From Temnopleurus reevesii (lineage: Eukaryota > Echinodermata > Echinoidea > Temnopleuroida > Temnopleuridae), in assembly GCA_036244855.1 (NCBI GenBank), contig BQKZ01000950.1:25710-89709 (forward strand): a stretch of 64,000 bases of DNA. The letters run 5' to 3'. The notes below the pieces were generated by a model. It saw only the letters and a list, made by a program, of their open reading frames with translations, was not told where the DNA came from and did no database searches. Shown in pieces: positions 43,901-58,000 of this stretch (positions within the stretch are counted from its first letter, which is position 1; every line of letters begins with the position of its first letter). A program made the position numbers and the translations under genes.

Positions 43901-46064
43901 TTTCATGAAATGACTACTGCGTAAACTTTTCTCATAATTCTCATTTTACGCAAACAGCAATGATATGTTGAATTGACCTATAGATATATATATATTGTAC
44001 CAGCTGTTATTTATTTAGCTGAAAATTGATTTTGATGTGTGTGAGTGAGCAACCCAGCAACTTCAGTTCTTTCAGATTAACACATTTAGTCCACGATAGA
44101 TTTATGTTGCAATTGTGTATTTTCTTTGTGAACAAACTATGTGCAAGCTCTAGTATCTTTTATGTTGTCGGAATATTACTATTGATTATAATGTGAATAT
44201 TATTTATTTCATACATCGAAGATGAAAGTGCATCATTAAACTGAATCTGTGAAACAATTTTGATACTCAAATCTTTTAAATGCTTGGTTTATCTATTGTA
44301 AAAAGACCTAATAATCTCCTTTGTGGCTATAATCTTTGTTCCCCTTTTCTGATTTTTGTAGGAGAGAGAGAAGATGCTGGGCTTCCAAAAATTGTTCTTT
44401 TGAATAACTTCAGAAAAGCTAGCATTCCAACCAGAAATCTTGCATCATTTAAAATCTATATTTCTTTAATCTATACATCTATGTCTAAACACTATACATA
44501 AGACTAAACGGGAAAGCTCTGCAAACCTATTGAGTGGTTTAGTTATCATAGCATTTTTTCAAAAGGATTAGTTCCACACGTTCATATATCAGAAGTGATT
44601 CTTCTCGATAAAAAAAAATTGCTTTTGTTTTATCTTTTGTTCGGAAAAGATTTACACAATCCAATTCTATTTCATTTTTATTACAGTGTAGATACCCATA
44701 ACCCATAAGGCTGCCACAAGTGAAGAGGTTTAGGTAAATTCTAATGTTTAGTTGATGATTGCATACTTAAGTGCCTTTTGTTTCATCAACTAAATGGGGT
44801 GTTCAATACAGGTAGCCTCTCAGTTAACTGAAGACAGAATTATTAGACTCTCACAAGCAAATCTGAAACTAAGTTTTTTCTGTTTTATCAAGGAAATCCT
44901 GAAACAAAAATTTCTCATTTTACTCTTAAAAATATTTAGCTTATTATTCTTTAAATTTCTGAACAGTTAAACCCTTGTGCCAAGTGTCAAAAATCTTTTT
45001 GTTGATTTCTTGCCTATCATTTTGTTAACAACTGCATGTATGCAGATTTGAGTTTAATATTCAATGTTTTGATGGTTTCTATTAATGAATCTATCAACTA
45101 TTTGATACAGTATTGAATCTAAATGTGAGTAGAGATCCACACATTAATTGTACTGTGTTGTTCAAGTACATCTGTAGGATGTCATTTTCACACCAGTATA
45201 TGTATGCCAAAAGTAAGACATGTTACGACTGACAAATAATGTTGCATATCTATGGGCAGCTGAAGCACAAGGTAGTGTGATTTTGAAACAGTACAGAATG
45301 ATAATCATTTTCTATCGTTAAAATATCTTTTTCACTACAGGGATGAAATTAAATTTTGGGGTATTAATCATCATTTGAGGAGAAAGAATAAAAAATATTT
45401 TTACATTTCGAATCATGATTGTTTTAGCTGTCAATAGATTTAAATGCCTTACTAGCATTCTCATCACAAAGCATCAGCATGCTTGGTGTGACATTATGCA
45501 TCAGTACAACATGTATCAGAAATCAACGGGACATATGCTCACATTATGCCATACTGGCAAGATACAAAAGCCTGTTTTGGAGAAATCTCAAGGCAGGGGC
45601 CTGTAAAATAAAAAATGCAGTTATTCTTGTGATAAATATTAATTATCTATCATAGTACCTGTATTAAAAAGATATAGTTATTTTATGTCAAATAAATTGC
45701 ATATTTTGATGAAACAGGCCAACAAGTTGATTACAGCTTATTCTGCAGATCCATAATGACTTAATTCCTATGCTAAAAAGGGATATTAAATACACAGAAT
45801 GGACTTTCTGGCTTCACTCACTTTCTACTGATGGCATTATAGTTTTGTTATTCTATTACTTGTATCTTTAAGATTGTTATTCATTATCAAGCTGTCTGTT
45901 GAGTCTGACAAGACTGTTTTGTGTTATAATGAACTTGTACAAAGTACCTGTTGGGGTTGTTAAATAAACATTTTATGAAATTATCACATCACTTGCACCT
46001 TTTTTTCTCAGTTTATGATTATTTGGCTGTTCAAACTTCATAGTCATAGAATACACCTCTTTCG
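40962..46064 (+). other. Cav1 3' untranslated region and downstream intergenic DNA
   Basis: No recognisable gene. Candidate AATAAA signals on the + strand at 41829-41834, 42659-42664 and 45963-45968; which is used cannot be decided from sequence. Short open frames here have no family resemblance. Confidence 0.6.
41829..41834 (+). other. Candidate poly(A) signal for Cav1
   Basis: AATAAA about 870 bases after the stop codon, followed within 30 bases by a T/G-rich stretch. First canonical hexamer of the 3' region noticed; later ones at 42659 and 45963 are alternatives. Confidence 0.45.
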
Positions 46065-46067
46065 TAA

Positions 46068-46300
46068 TGTTTTCAGCTGTCAAATAGCCAGGAGTGCAAT
46101 AGCCAGGATGCTTCTTGCGTACATTTACATTGCTAGGTTGCACAAAAATTGTAGCTTGACCAACCTAGCAACAAACGCTTTATGCAACCCATTTTCCTTC
46201 TATTGAAAAATTATTATATATCATCAGGTGAACAAATAGTTTTTCATCGTGCATTTGACAAAGACATGCATAAAAAATGAGTACATTACGAAAGTGGTAC
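46068..46300. repeat. Dispersed repeat, copy 2 (inverted orientation)
   Basis: Reverse-complement counterpart of 13138-13365, with the same internal inverted repeat (46129-46172). It lies in the intergenic region between the two genes. Confidence 0.8.
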
Positions 46301-49300
46301 ATTGAGGATTGGTAGTTTTGAAATAATTAACATGTGTGTATTGTCAATCTTTTTTTTTTTCCATTGGACACTAAAAACCTTGAGAATCATCATAAAGAGA
46401 AGAAAGAAATTTTTGATGGGCCTTCAGATGTACAAGAAAGCTTGTAAAACATCAAGATTTCTAGACTTCGTTAACAAAACTCCATTTTATTCCAATATTG
46501 AACAGCTTGTTTCAATCTTGTTTGCAGGTTTCCAAGAAGGTATGACCAATGTCAAGATTTCTTGTGTATTTGTTGTGGTCATTCGTAGTATTCGCCTTAT
46601 AGGGGTCCAACTGTACCCCAAAAAAAATCATGGAAAAATCAAAGAAATTGATTGAAAAAATCACTCACATCATGGAAAAAAGGAAATTCCATAAAAAAAT
46701 CAGAGATTTTAATTTTTTTTCTTTACAACTTGGCAGCTTCTCTTATAGCATGATTGTAAATTCTACTTGAACATGTTTGCGTAGCCACATGTACGTTGGT
46801 TACTATTAAACAAAAATGAAATATGAAAAAGATTTACAAATGGCTTCTTGTGAAAAAGGAATAATTTATTCATTACAGTTCCCTCTTTCAAGTCAAAACC
46901 AAGACAGAAGACATATTACATGACATTCATATATTCATCATACAAATAATTTAGCAAAAAATTGGCAACATAGAAATCATTGTTTACATCTAAACATATG
47001 ATTGTATAATTAAGACAATTGTACTTCATTGGGTATCAATTCAAAATATAAGTCAATACAAAGCACGAAATGACATCATTTTTCAGGTCATGGATGTCAT
47101 AAAGTTTATTCTGTGGCTTTTGTTTTCGAAGCATGATCATATGATTTGTTTCATTTTGGAATTAAGCCTACATTTTCAATATTCCATCAATATTCCATCA
47201 CTATTTCACCATCTTGTATTATTCTTTAAAAATACATGGCCCATTGTCCCAAAACCCACACATAATTGAAGTGAAAAAAGTGGCTCAAATAAAATTTGGG
47301 TTGGATTGGTCAATTTTGAACATTAACAGAAATTAACAATTGGTTTGTTATCATTCTATCAAGTATTATTTTTTTTAATTTGATAGTCATTCTTGTTACA
47401 TGGGCCATGAATTCAAATTTGGTCTTAGGTATAGAAATCTTCAAAGAAATGGATTCATATTTTAAGATAACATACAGAAAAACATATTTTAAAAGCAGCA
47501 TAAGATTCTGCATGAAAGAGTAGTCACCTCCATTTTTTTTCTGAATGCTTGAAAATATCCACTTCAGCATTGTAATTACAATGCTATGTAAAATGAGCAT
47601 TCTTATTAAAAACATATGGGACCTTTTCCTATAACTTAGTGACCACGGTTAGTTTTAGATAATAAAACAAATTGTTTCATGCCTAATCTATATGGACGAA
47701 TTTTATATGATTGGAAATCTGTGAATAACTTCTATCAAGAGAGAAACATTTATAGTAATTTACAGGTGCTTTAGGGAAGTCAACACAAACAGGAAAAAAA
47801 TATGATTTAGCAAAGGTGTAATTAAAAAAAATGTTTTCTCCAGAATTAAAATCATTCTTGCAATTTGCTATGTGTCAATATATCACATTGAAGCTTGAAT
47901 TTCTTATAATACGCATATTAAAAAGAACAGACTGGTTTCTTCAAGACACCATTTGCTGCATTAACAAACAATTTACAAATCATCTACATTTTCTTTAATT
48001 TACAATTCAATTTGATTTCATACATTAATTGGAATACAAAAAGAAAGTCTAAAATGAACATCTATTTATACTTGGCAAGCAATAAACATTTCAACCTCCA
48101 TTTCCTCTCAAATGACAAAACCCCAATTGAATATCAATAACAAAAATCTGTCTTTTTTTTCCAAATCCTTATAAACAAAACAAAATAATCATACACTGAA
48201 AATGACAATGCATCAGTTTTGTCATCCATTAATTTCTATTCTTAACTTCAAAAGGTACACCTTTCGTTCTTTCAAAAGCAATAACAATGTTTAAAAACTA
48301 AAATTCAGGACTAAAATTGTCATGAGACCCAAAATAAAACATAACTGTGCAGAAAATCTTCCTCATTAACCACTGTCCTCACAAAATGGGTGTATGACAA
48401 CAAAAATTATAGGTCATCAACCAATATCCCACTTTTAAGACCAATATTCATGCGTACAGAGATTATAATACATTTCTTGGATTGCTGACATATTTACATA
48501 TAAGCAGGTTGCTATTGAAGGATCATTGTGCACAAGCCTGTATCGCAATTATAATGAGTGAAAAGTTAATTCATGGTAACAACATAAGCAAAATAAGATC
48601 TTACATATCAGCTTCTACAGAATGTTCATGTTTCTGAATCATTAAAACTAGTCATTGAAATATAGAAGTTAATCTTTATTGAAGAAATCTAGAGAAGAAA
48701 TATAAAACTTGCATTGTGTAGTAAACATTTGAATAAGAATTGTGTTCACACCATGTGCTGTATAAGGGTAATTTATCCTGAAAAGGACTCAGCACAGCTC
48801 AAGAAGAAAGATGAAGACACAACGTTTCGGGTAGATTTGACTTGCCCTTTCTCAAGCGAAGAAAGCATGAGAGGTAAGAGAATAGGAATAAATGCAACAA
48901 GCAATTTTTGTGTCATCATCTTTTTTCCTGAGCTCTGATTCCTTTTAAGGACCGACTTCTAAAAAGATACCCTCCCCACACCATGTAATGCAACATTCTC
49001 AAAAATGTCAAATCAAACATAAATACATTTTGAACCAAATAAGACATACAAAAATGAGGTATTTTATTTTACATGGGCTATGAATCAATGGTGGGCTGAA
49101 AACAATATCAGAAAAAGCATTTCCACTTTCTTAATGAGTAGAAGTATATCAAACATATTACAAAAGAAAAAATGTATATTTCAGAGAGTACTTGAAATGA
49201 AGCTGCATAAAATGCCAAATGATACTAAAAGGTATGAGAAGTAAAAAAAATAATACATGAGACACACAGGGGTGAACTACATAACATTTTAAAATGAATG

Positions 49301-50580
49301 AAAAAAGAATAGAAATGTCATGAACAATAACAATGCATGGCATTAGAAAAAAAATGGATGTGACTTAGAAATTTAATTAAAAATTGACTTCCACTTTGAA
49401 CAAATGTAAGAAAGCATTCTGGAACAAAATAGCCTGAAACTTATCTCAATTAAATAGAAGTTCTAATACATTATGACACTACAATTATACTTTCAATTTA
49501 TTTACAACAGTATACACAAACATAGTTTCAAATACTGTCTCTGTGACGATAATTGACGAAATAAATTTGAAATAGCAAAGAACATACAAAAGACATTGAT
49601 ATTACACTAATCCCACCCATTTACATGAAGCAAGATATTTGAGAATATACCATCATTTTATAATTTACTAATACATCAAAAAGCGGTACTTCAGAATTTC
49701 TATTGACTATGAAGAACAAAGCCGTAAAAAACATCTTGATATTTCAACAAAATTCATGAATACATGGGAAATACAACATGACATAGCACATAACTTACAA
49801 TTCATGCAGGTTTGGGGGAAATATAAACTAGTTTGAAGCTTCCAAATAAAATAGCATCCTTAATTTCATTGTACCTTTACAGAAAAAAATAGAAAAGAAA
49901 ATATACAAAATTGTTCAATATTTAGAGCAAAGAATGTGACTCATGCTATTACATACTACTTGGTAAGTGAACAAAATAAGTTCACGAAAAATAAGTACTG
50001 TATAATGAGGAGATAATGACTTAAAATGTTAAGCCAAAAGAAAAAAACTAGTACATATTTTTCAATTTGGTTCAATATCTAAACCAGGTTAAAATACTTA
50101 CTTATGTAAACACTCTATAAAAATGGTGTCAAACAATGTTCACTTGTTTGGTCATAATCAAAACACCAAACAAACAAAGAGTTTGATATACTTAACCCTA
50201 TCCCAGACAAAAAAACTCAAATCATAAAAGTAGCACATATAATATGTTGTGGTTACTTGATTGAAATAATATATGGGTACAAAATGAAGTTATACGCCTT
50301 ACGCCTTTTCAAATCCTTTACTGTACAGCTTTACAAAAGCGAAATATGAACACAATTTGCACATAACGCAAATTGAAATGACGTTTACGTACTTCTGTAT
50401 ACAGTATATTTACATCCTATATCTCTTTGAAGCATCCCTCCATTCAAAAAATCTTCTGTATACATGTATTTGCACTTTTTACTAACATTGCTTCATTTGA
50501 TAAACTTTCTCCATTCCTTAATCATCCTTCAATACAACATTGCACAAGTTTTGAGATGTTCCTTAAGATTCTCCATGTCC
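46301..50580 (-). other. RAD54L2 3' untranslated region and intergenic DNA
   Basis: No coding sequence recognised. The minus strand carries AATAAA at 46870-46865, a plausible end of a long 3' UTR; nothing indicates a separate gene. Short open frames lack any family pattern. Confidence 0.55.
46865..46870 (-). other. Candidate poly(A) signal for RAD54L2
   Basis: TTTATT on the + strand, that is AATAAA on the minus strand, 3.7 kb after the stop. Many AT-rich alternatives exist, so this is only a candidate. Confidence 0.35.
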
Positions 50581-52001
50581 TTATGATGTACTTGATCTGC
50601 TACTGGATTGCGAATCTGGGTTGAGAGAACCAGTGAAGGGCATGAGATTGGGAAAGGAGGAGTCAACAAACTTTGAGAGATTGGAGATGTCAGAGCCGTC
50701 GTCTATGAGGGGTGAGTTGGAGTCCATGGAACCATTGGATGGTCCACTGCTAGCTCTGCTCAGAGAAGGGTAGGGGTAATTCATCTCCATCTGAGGGTAG
50801 GGTAAGGATGAAGGTAGGCTTACACTCTGAGCACCTCCAATCACTGGATTAGGGGATATCAGATCAGGGAGGGGATTCATCTGGTTTCCTTTAGCCATAG
50901 AGTTTGGGGCGACTTGGAATGGAGCAATCGTAGTTGGAGCTACATCCATCGGTGGGGGTGTCGAGATGGGTTCATTGACTCGAGGCATGGCGCTCAGACC
51001 TTGCTGCTCTTGATTCCCTGCCATGGGGACTGGATCTTGATTGGATGAGAGTGAGATCTGGTTTGCATCCATAGGACTGGTATTGGACCATTCATCGCCA
51101 AAAGATGGATAGCTGAGGCTGGGACTGGGAGAGGAGTTTTGGTAGAGATCAGGGAGAGAGGATCGGCTCTCGGGGAGACTGGTAGGGAGACTGGTAAGGA
51201 GGTTTGATGGAAGGCTTGTAGATTGCATGCCAAGAGAAGGGAATGATTGAGAGACCCCTGAGGATGCGGATGCTGCTCCCGATGACGATGATGGTGGCGG
51301 TGGTGTACCAGTAACCATCATCCCAGGTGATGCTGTCCCAGACAATGAGGTGTCACCAGTAGCGGAATGCATGACTGTGTCTGTTGACATTGTGAGAGTT
51401 GACGCATTGCCCATAGAGAACGCCGGTGAATAAGGGGATGACGAAGGAGGAAATGACCCCATGGGTCTTGAAGTACCAAAACCCATGTTTGACATATTGG
51501 ATGGTGGTAATGATGTCTGAGTAGATGGCAATGGTTGACTAGTCGGACTGGACACTCCGAATGGGAACATACCAGAGTCTGATGACATCGACAGATTAGG
51601 TTTGAAGGACAGAGATGGATTGCTCAGGCCGCTACTTTGCTGCCTAGATGGTCCACTCTGTGACAGCAGCTGCCCTAGCTGTGTGTTGGCAAGGTTTGAT
51701 GAAGATGATGATGACGCTGTAGCTCCATGACTAAAACTTGTGTCTCCAGCCCCTCCTGCCCCTGCCTCCACTTCCCCACCAGGAGCCATCCCCATGTCTG
51801 CTGGAGTGGCATCAGGAAAGGCTCCCTGTGCCACGGCTCCAAGGGATCCTGGTCCAGCATTTGGACCTCTTACAGCTAGGATCTGACCTTCATGGGTGCG
51901 TAGATAGATACCTTTCTTGGTCTTGATGAACGTGACTGCATCACCAGCTCTGATCATGGAGGAAGAGTCTGTAGATGTGTTGGCACCAGGGAGCATGATG
52001 T
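50581..52001 (-). CDS. RAD54L2: RAD54L2 last coding exon: Ser/Pro-rich tail
   Basis: About 473 residues in one exon. Starts [20 protein letters not shown] then [25 protein letters not shown], matching the vertebrate TTDIVIPGLNSSTDV...GTKGTYIRTSDGRIFAVR block. The rest is Ser, Pro, Met, Gly rich without a recognisable domain, as in vertebrates. Stop TAA at 50583-50581. Acceptor (minus) tacag. Confidence 0.96.
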
Positions 52002-55000
52002 CTGTACAAAGAAAAAGGAAAGTAATGATCAAATCCTAGCATCTTCATTGCATTTGACACACTATTCTTGATGTAAAAGACCATTATAGTTATGTGTTAT
52101 CGAACATTTCTATATTATTTCATTCATAATCTGATTTTTAGGATGGAACATTTAACCCTAAAATGGCAGGGAGAGAGGAGAGGTGAATCTTTCTTGCCCT
52201 CTCTGATCCATTTAAAGCCAAGCTTGAGGAAAAAAGAAGGAAAAATTAGGGTTATAATAATTTTGACACATATACTATATCAAAACATTCAATTTTGAAT
52301 GGATAATCTATGATTAGCTTTAAATAATACAGGACCCATTGGTTGATCAATTTTATCATTGAAAAAGCTACCCTGTATAACGAAGACCTGAATAAAAATG
52401 ATATAAAAAGTGAAATCTTACTGGTAGTAGCAACAATGCGCTGAAGGGTGACACCAGCATTCTTGAGATCTCTAATTCTCTTCTGAGTGACCTCTAGAGG
52501 TGTAGGTGGCTGCCTGGGTACAGGAGTGGATTGGATGGGTCTCACATTGGCTACAGGACGATGCAACGGCTGCTTCAAGGATGGCCTACACAAAACAAAG
52601 AATAATCAATCATAAATCAAATTGAGGTCTCTAATTATCTTCTGAGTGACCTCTAGTGGTGTAGGTGGCTGCCTTGGTACAGGAGTGGATTGGATGGGTC
52701 TCACGTTGGCTACAGGACGCTGCAACGGCTGCTTCAAGGATGGCCTACAAACAACACAAATTAGAGAAGAATAATCAATCATAAATGAAATTGAGGTCTC
52801 TNGGTCTCACGTTGGCTACAGGACGCTGCAACGGCTGCTTCAAGGATGGCCTACAAACAACACAAATTAGAGAAGAATAATCAATCATAAATGAAATTGA
52901 GGTCTCTGATTCTCTTTTGAGTGACCTCTAGAGGTGTAGGTGGCTGCCTTGGTACAGGAGTGGATTGGATAGGTCTCACGTTGGCTACAGGGCGCTGCAA
53001 CGGCTGCTTCAAGGATGGCCTACAAACAACAAATTTGAGAAAAATACTCAATCATTAAATGAAAAGACATATCCAGCGCGGCATTTCACTAAGTTATGAC
53101 TATAATTGACAGACTGGTATCAGTTCTTGAGCTGAATGATCAAGAATCTTATGCATATCAAACTCTCATAAACATAATCCTAGTCTTTCTTAGAGTCATT
53201 CCTAACTTTACACATGATTTGGTGAAACATTGCCCTTGTCACATCCATGCAGAATCATTTGACAATGGCTTCTTTTTATCCTAGTCAATTCAATTCAATG
53301 GTTTTTTTATTCTGTTAAAAAAGTCAGAATCAAATTACAAAAAATTACATACATATACACTGATTTGATAAATGAAGTAAGAAGAAATATATTCAGGAAG
53401 AATATAAATACCAATTTCAAGAAACATATTGAGACAGCAGAAATCTGTCTTTGTATGGTAATGTCTGTACACGTGATGTTTAGACCATATTCAGGCATTT
53501 TATTTAAGAATTCCAAACGTAAAGAATGTTAGCTTGATTCCATATAAATTTTCATTACAAGAAGCCATAATAAAATTGGTAATCTTTGACTTACAAATAG
53601 GGGAAGGCTGGTCCTGTGCGCAGATTATTCATGTTAGGAACACCTTTAGCTGCTGGAGGCATAGACATACCCCCAGGGCCAGACCCTTTGGGATAGAAAG
53701 CTGCATACGATGGTCTGGAGTAAGATAGATTCAACTTCTTCTCCTCCTCGTAACTCTTCTTAGCTTGCATCTTCTCAGCTCTCGTTAGCTTCATATCCTT
53801 ACGATCCCATAGAAGTGACTCGGTTGTGAAAGGTGCCTGGGGGAACAATGTATGACAAAATAATGTCATCCGCTGAGGGAAAATATACATTCATGTTTCC
53901 TGCAATATACACAAAAATATAGTATTTCATCTTTCCAGTTCTTATTGAAAATCGATCTATGTCTACAATAATCTACTGTCAACAGTTTGCAATCTTAATA
54001 ATTCATAATCATATTCTTTGCCAATTTCACCTTATGAAGGTCATCAAAGTCTGTGGATGCCCAATTCTACTAAAAGCACAAATAAATCTGCTTCACAATG
54101 ATATTTTTTTCACAAATAGCTTTTTTTTTTAAACATGTATGAGCCATAAAAAGATTATTTCTGGGGATTAATAAAGGGGTTTTGAAGGACACAAATGCAA
54201 TGCTTCATCATGACTATGTTGGATTGTGAAGTGTGGTAATTATGTCAGATTTGAGTACCCTCTTAGGAAGTAAGAGAATGGAGTAAATAGGGAAAATGCA
54301 TGTTTATATAATACTTTCATGAGTCTGACAGGGCCTCTCACAATTAACATGGAAAATGATATAGAGCAATAAGTAATCAAACACACACCTTTGTCATACA
54401 GTTACTGTGTTCCTGAACAAGACTCTTCAATACGGTATCATTCATGTCTGCAGCTAAATGACTGAAGTCTTCAAACGGCATATCAGTCTCATCAAACTCG
54501 AGAAGAGATTCAACTTCCTTCTTGGTCAAGTTCATTTCAGGATTCATCTCATCTACAACTCGATCTGGAATCAATCAAGAATCATTTATAATTTTTTTTA
54601 ATGCAGGTATAGCTGCCTAAGACATCTCTTGAGAACAAAATATATGCTCTAAGTAGGAGAAATTTGACATACAAAAGGTGAAAAACTTGGGCAATTATTC
54701 GACTCGTAGATGTGTAACTTAGGCAGAGTTACCTATACATGCAATGCTTCAAAGTTAAAATTTTCTTTTCTGTAATACATTTGCTGGTGCTCAATGAAAT
54801 TTGACATCCAATTTTCATTTTGTCCATCATGTTACATGTATCCCTGAGCAACAATCCAGAAATATGAGAGCTAGATGGAACCAATTTTTGGGGCTAGAAG
54901 GTAAAATTTTGACAAAAGAAGTAGGATTCAATGATGAATTTACCTATATTGCATACTGGTTTTGAAGTTCTATAATAGGATTGGTTTGTATGATAATTTG

Positions 55001-58000
55001 TTAATTACCTATATTCAAAACTAAATTGTACAGGATTTAATTGCAATATTGTAAAAGTAAAAATGAACATCTAGTGTTTGAAGAAAGTAGACTGAGCAAT
55101 TGGACAACAGATACCTTCCTCAACCCCCAAATTAGTGTGATTTGAATGAAACACACAGCATATTCATTGCTTTTCAACAGTTATGTATATTTCTCATAAA
55201 GAAACATTAAAAATTTACTAATTGTGTACAAATTTCTTCTACAAGAAAAAAAAGGATTATTGAATATATCTACTCACCAGACATTCCTTTCTTGGAGATC
55301 TGCCTATCATAGATCTTCTTCTCAAGAGTTTGATCTGATACCAGACGATAGACATGACACTTCTTGGCCTGTCCGTAGCGGTAGACTCGACACACTGCCT
55401 GGGCATCGTGGCATGGATTCCAAGAAGCATCCATGACAACCACACGGTTAGCACCAATCAGATTGATACCGAGACAACCAGCTCTGAAATGACATAACAC
55501 AGATAAATGAACATGATCCTATGGTTGAATATTCATTACATTGGTTAAAATATACTATTGAAACCAACACTTGACCTGAAACATACATGAACAAATAAAG
55601 AATACAGTCAGTAATATTTCCAGGTTTCATGTCAGCAAACTCAATGACAAAAAGCATAATGAAACAAGATGAAATCCTCAATTAAAATACAGATAAAGCT
55701 GTCTTAGTGGGCATCTGTTTTCAGTGATCACTTGTCTATTGTCATCACCTTTGGTGCATCCATCTTGACTATTACCTCTGTGGACCTGGACTACACATGT
55801 CACCTGCTCACAGTGGACATATTTTATTATATTATATTAAATATATATATTATTATTAAAGTACATATTTTATATTTCCCTGGGGTGACCACTTTAGACA
55901 GAGTTGGGTGCATTTCAACATGATTGACTTACTTGGTTGAGAGAAGAAAGAGCATAGCTGTTTTGTTGTCTGGTGAGTTGAATTGATTGATCATCTTTTC
56001 TCGGTCAGACACAGCTGTACTACCATCAAGTCCTGTACACAAACACATAAACAAAATATATTAAATGAAAGGTTTCCTGGCAAAATACATCATTAGCATT
56101 TTGAATTGCACATTAAATGATTGCTAACCACTTTCTCGTCATTAACAGATATCATTTTCCATGCATGATTTTCACACAATAGTCCAGCAAGGTTATGTCT
56201 CAGAAGTAAAGCATGTTTGCTAAACATTCAAGGAATTTGACGAGAAACTTCAAATATGTCTGTTGGCATATGTATACCGTTTCAATGTGTTTTTAATTAA
56301 CTCACTCTTCAGCAGTATCAAAGAGTACATCTTCATCGTCACCACTTCTACTTTGCTCATTATTATGAACAATTAAAAAGATTTTAATCATATCCACAAG
56401 TGCATTAAAAACGACACATCTGCCGCTACCACTACCAAAATCACTACCACCCCAAACGTCATTGCCCATAGCACCAACACAAACATATCATCACCCTCAT
56501 CACCATCAAAATAGCTGCCATCCCCACCATGATCTAATTATCATCGTCTTCCCCATCGACGCTACTGCTGCCACTACCACCACCACCACCACCACCAACC
56601 ACTTTCATCACCACCAACATCACCATCACTTCCATAAGATCTAAAACTCACTGAAGTAAGTCTTGTTGCGAACCCAGTCCCTCGGCATGAGTGGAGGAGG
56701 ATTAGGAGGCAGAGGGATGGTAGACTTAGCAAGGAACTTCTCAATGATAGAGAGACAGCTAAGACTCTGACTGAAGACCAAGATCTTATCTCCTTGACGG
56801 ATAGATTCCTCCAAGATGTGAAAGAGAAGGATGATCTTTCCTCCGTTGCATAATTTACCCTTGGTGTAGTTCTTCATTATGTCTCGTGCCTGGAAAAGAA
56901 ACAAATATAAATACCAATCACATGAACTAGGCCCTATTGCATGAAAATTTAACGCAACTCCATTTTCAACTAATCAGGAGTGCGTATTTAGGACTTGCAT
57001 TTAATTTTCTGAGTTGCGTTTAAACACAACTTTTTATGCAATAGAACCCGAGTCAAATAAATGCTATAAATTATACTTATCCATCAAATCACAACTTTAA
57101 CTTAATTTATGTAAAGGAATCATAAATGTAAATCCTCTAACTGGAAGATATGTGATTAATAAAACATCCTGCTCTTCTTATGAATAGTTAATGTATTTTT
57201 ATTGCTAAAATTACTTTACAATGATTAAGAATAATTGTGCCATAAATTAATTTCTTTTCACACTTTTCAATAGGACACTCGAGCAGTTTCAATGGAACAT
57301 GACAACAATTAACTCAAACAAGATTTGTTACATTTTGAGGGGGGAAGATTGTTCTCTAGCAGTCTTTTCTGTATACTAGTCAAATTAGCACAAGGACAAT
57401 AATTGGCATTGATTGATTAAAAAACAGGTCTCTTACAAACAATAATTTAGAATTATGAGTTTACCCATTCAAAAGAGATGATTTGCTGTATCTTGTCAAC
57501 GTAGCCAGGGCCACCTGACCCTTCCCCTCTCCTTGGACTTCTATCTTCAGCTGGTTTTTTAGCTGCTGCTTTCTGTGCTGGTGGTTTACCAGAGCATCTA
57601 AGAAAGAAATAGTGAAGAGATTCAATTCAAATACATCTTTAAAATGGAGAATGGATCGATCATGTACATCACAAGATAAAAGGTTTATCAAAAGAATATC
57701 TTTGAAGCAAGAAAACCAAGTTGTGATTAATTGTATAGAACAAAATTATATTATTGATAGAATGTGATTTAAATGAAATACAGTACATTACTAAACAAAT
57801 TCTACAAATCAAATGACCCTTGTCAAATATGCATTTAATAGACTTGGTCGAAGGTTATATTGCTCTTGCCCCTCAAAGTCAATAATCAAGTCAAAAATAT
57901 TTCTCCAGTTTTAACAGATACAACTTCAGCAAGGATGACTGAATAGGTAATCAAGTATACTCATACCCATAGTAAAATGTAATGTAAAGCTATTACAACA

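Noticed and set aside
43419..44501. Short open frames of 73-97 residues between the genes
   Set aside because: AT-rich, no motifs, no splice context; compatible with chance in 3' UTR or intergenic DNA.
48800..48875. Hammerhead ribozyme or Penelope-type signature around cgtttcggg...ctttctcaagcg
   Set aside because: The conserved hammerhead core (CTGANGA...GAAA) is not present in the right order; only a loose resemblance to repeat-borne sequence.
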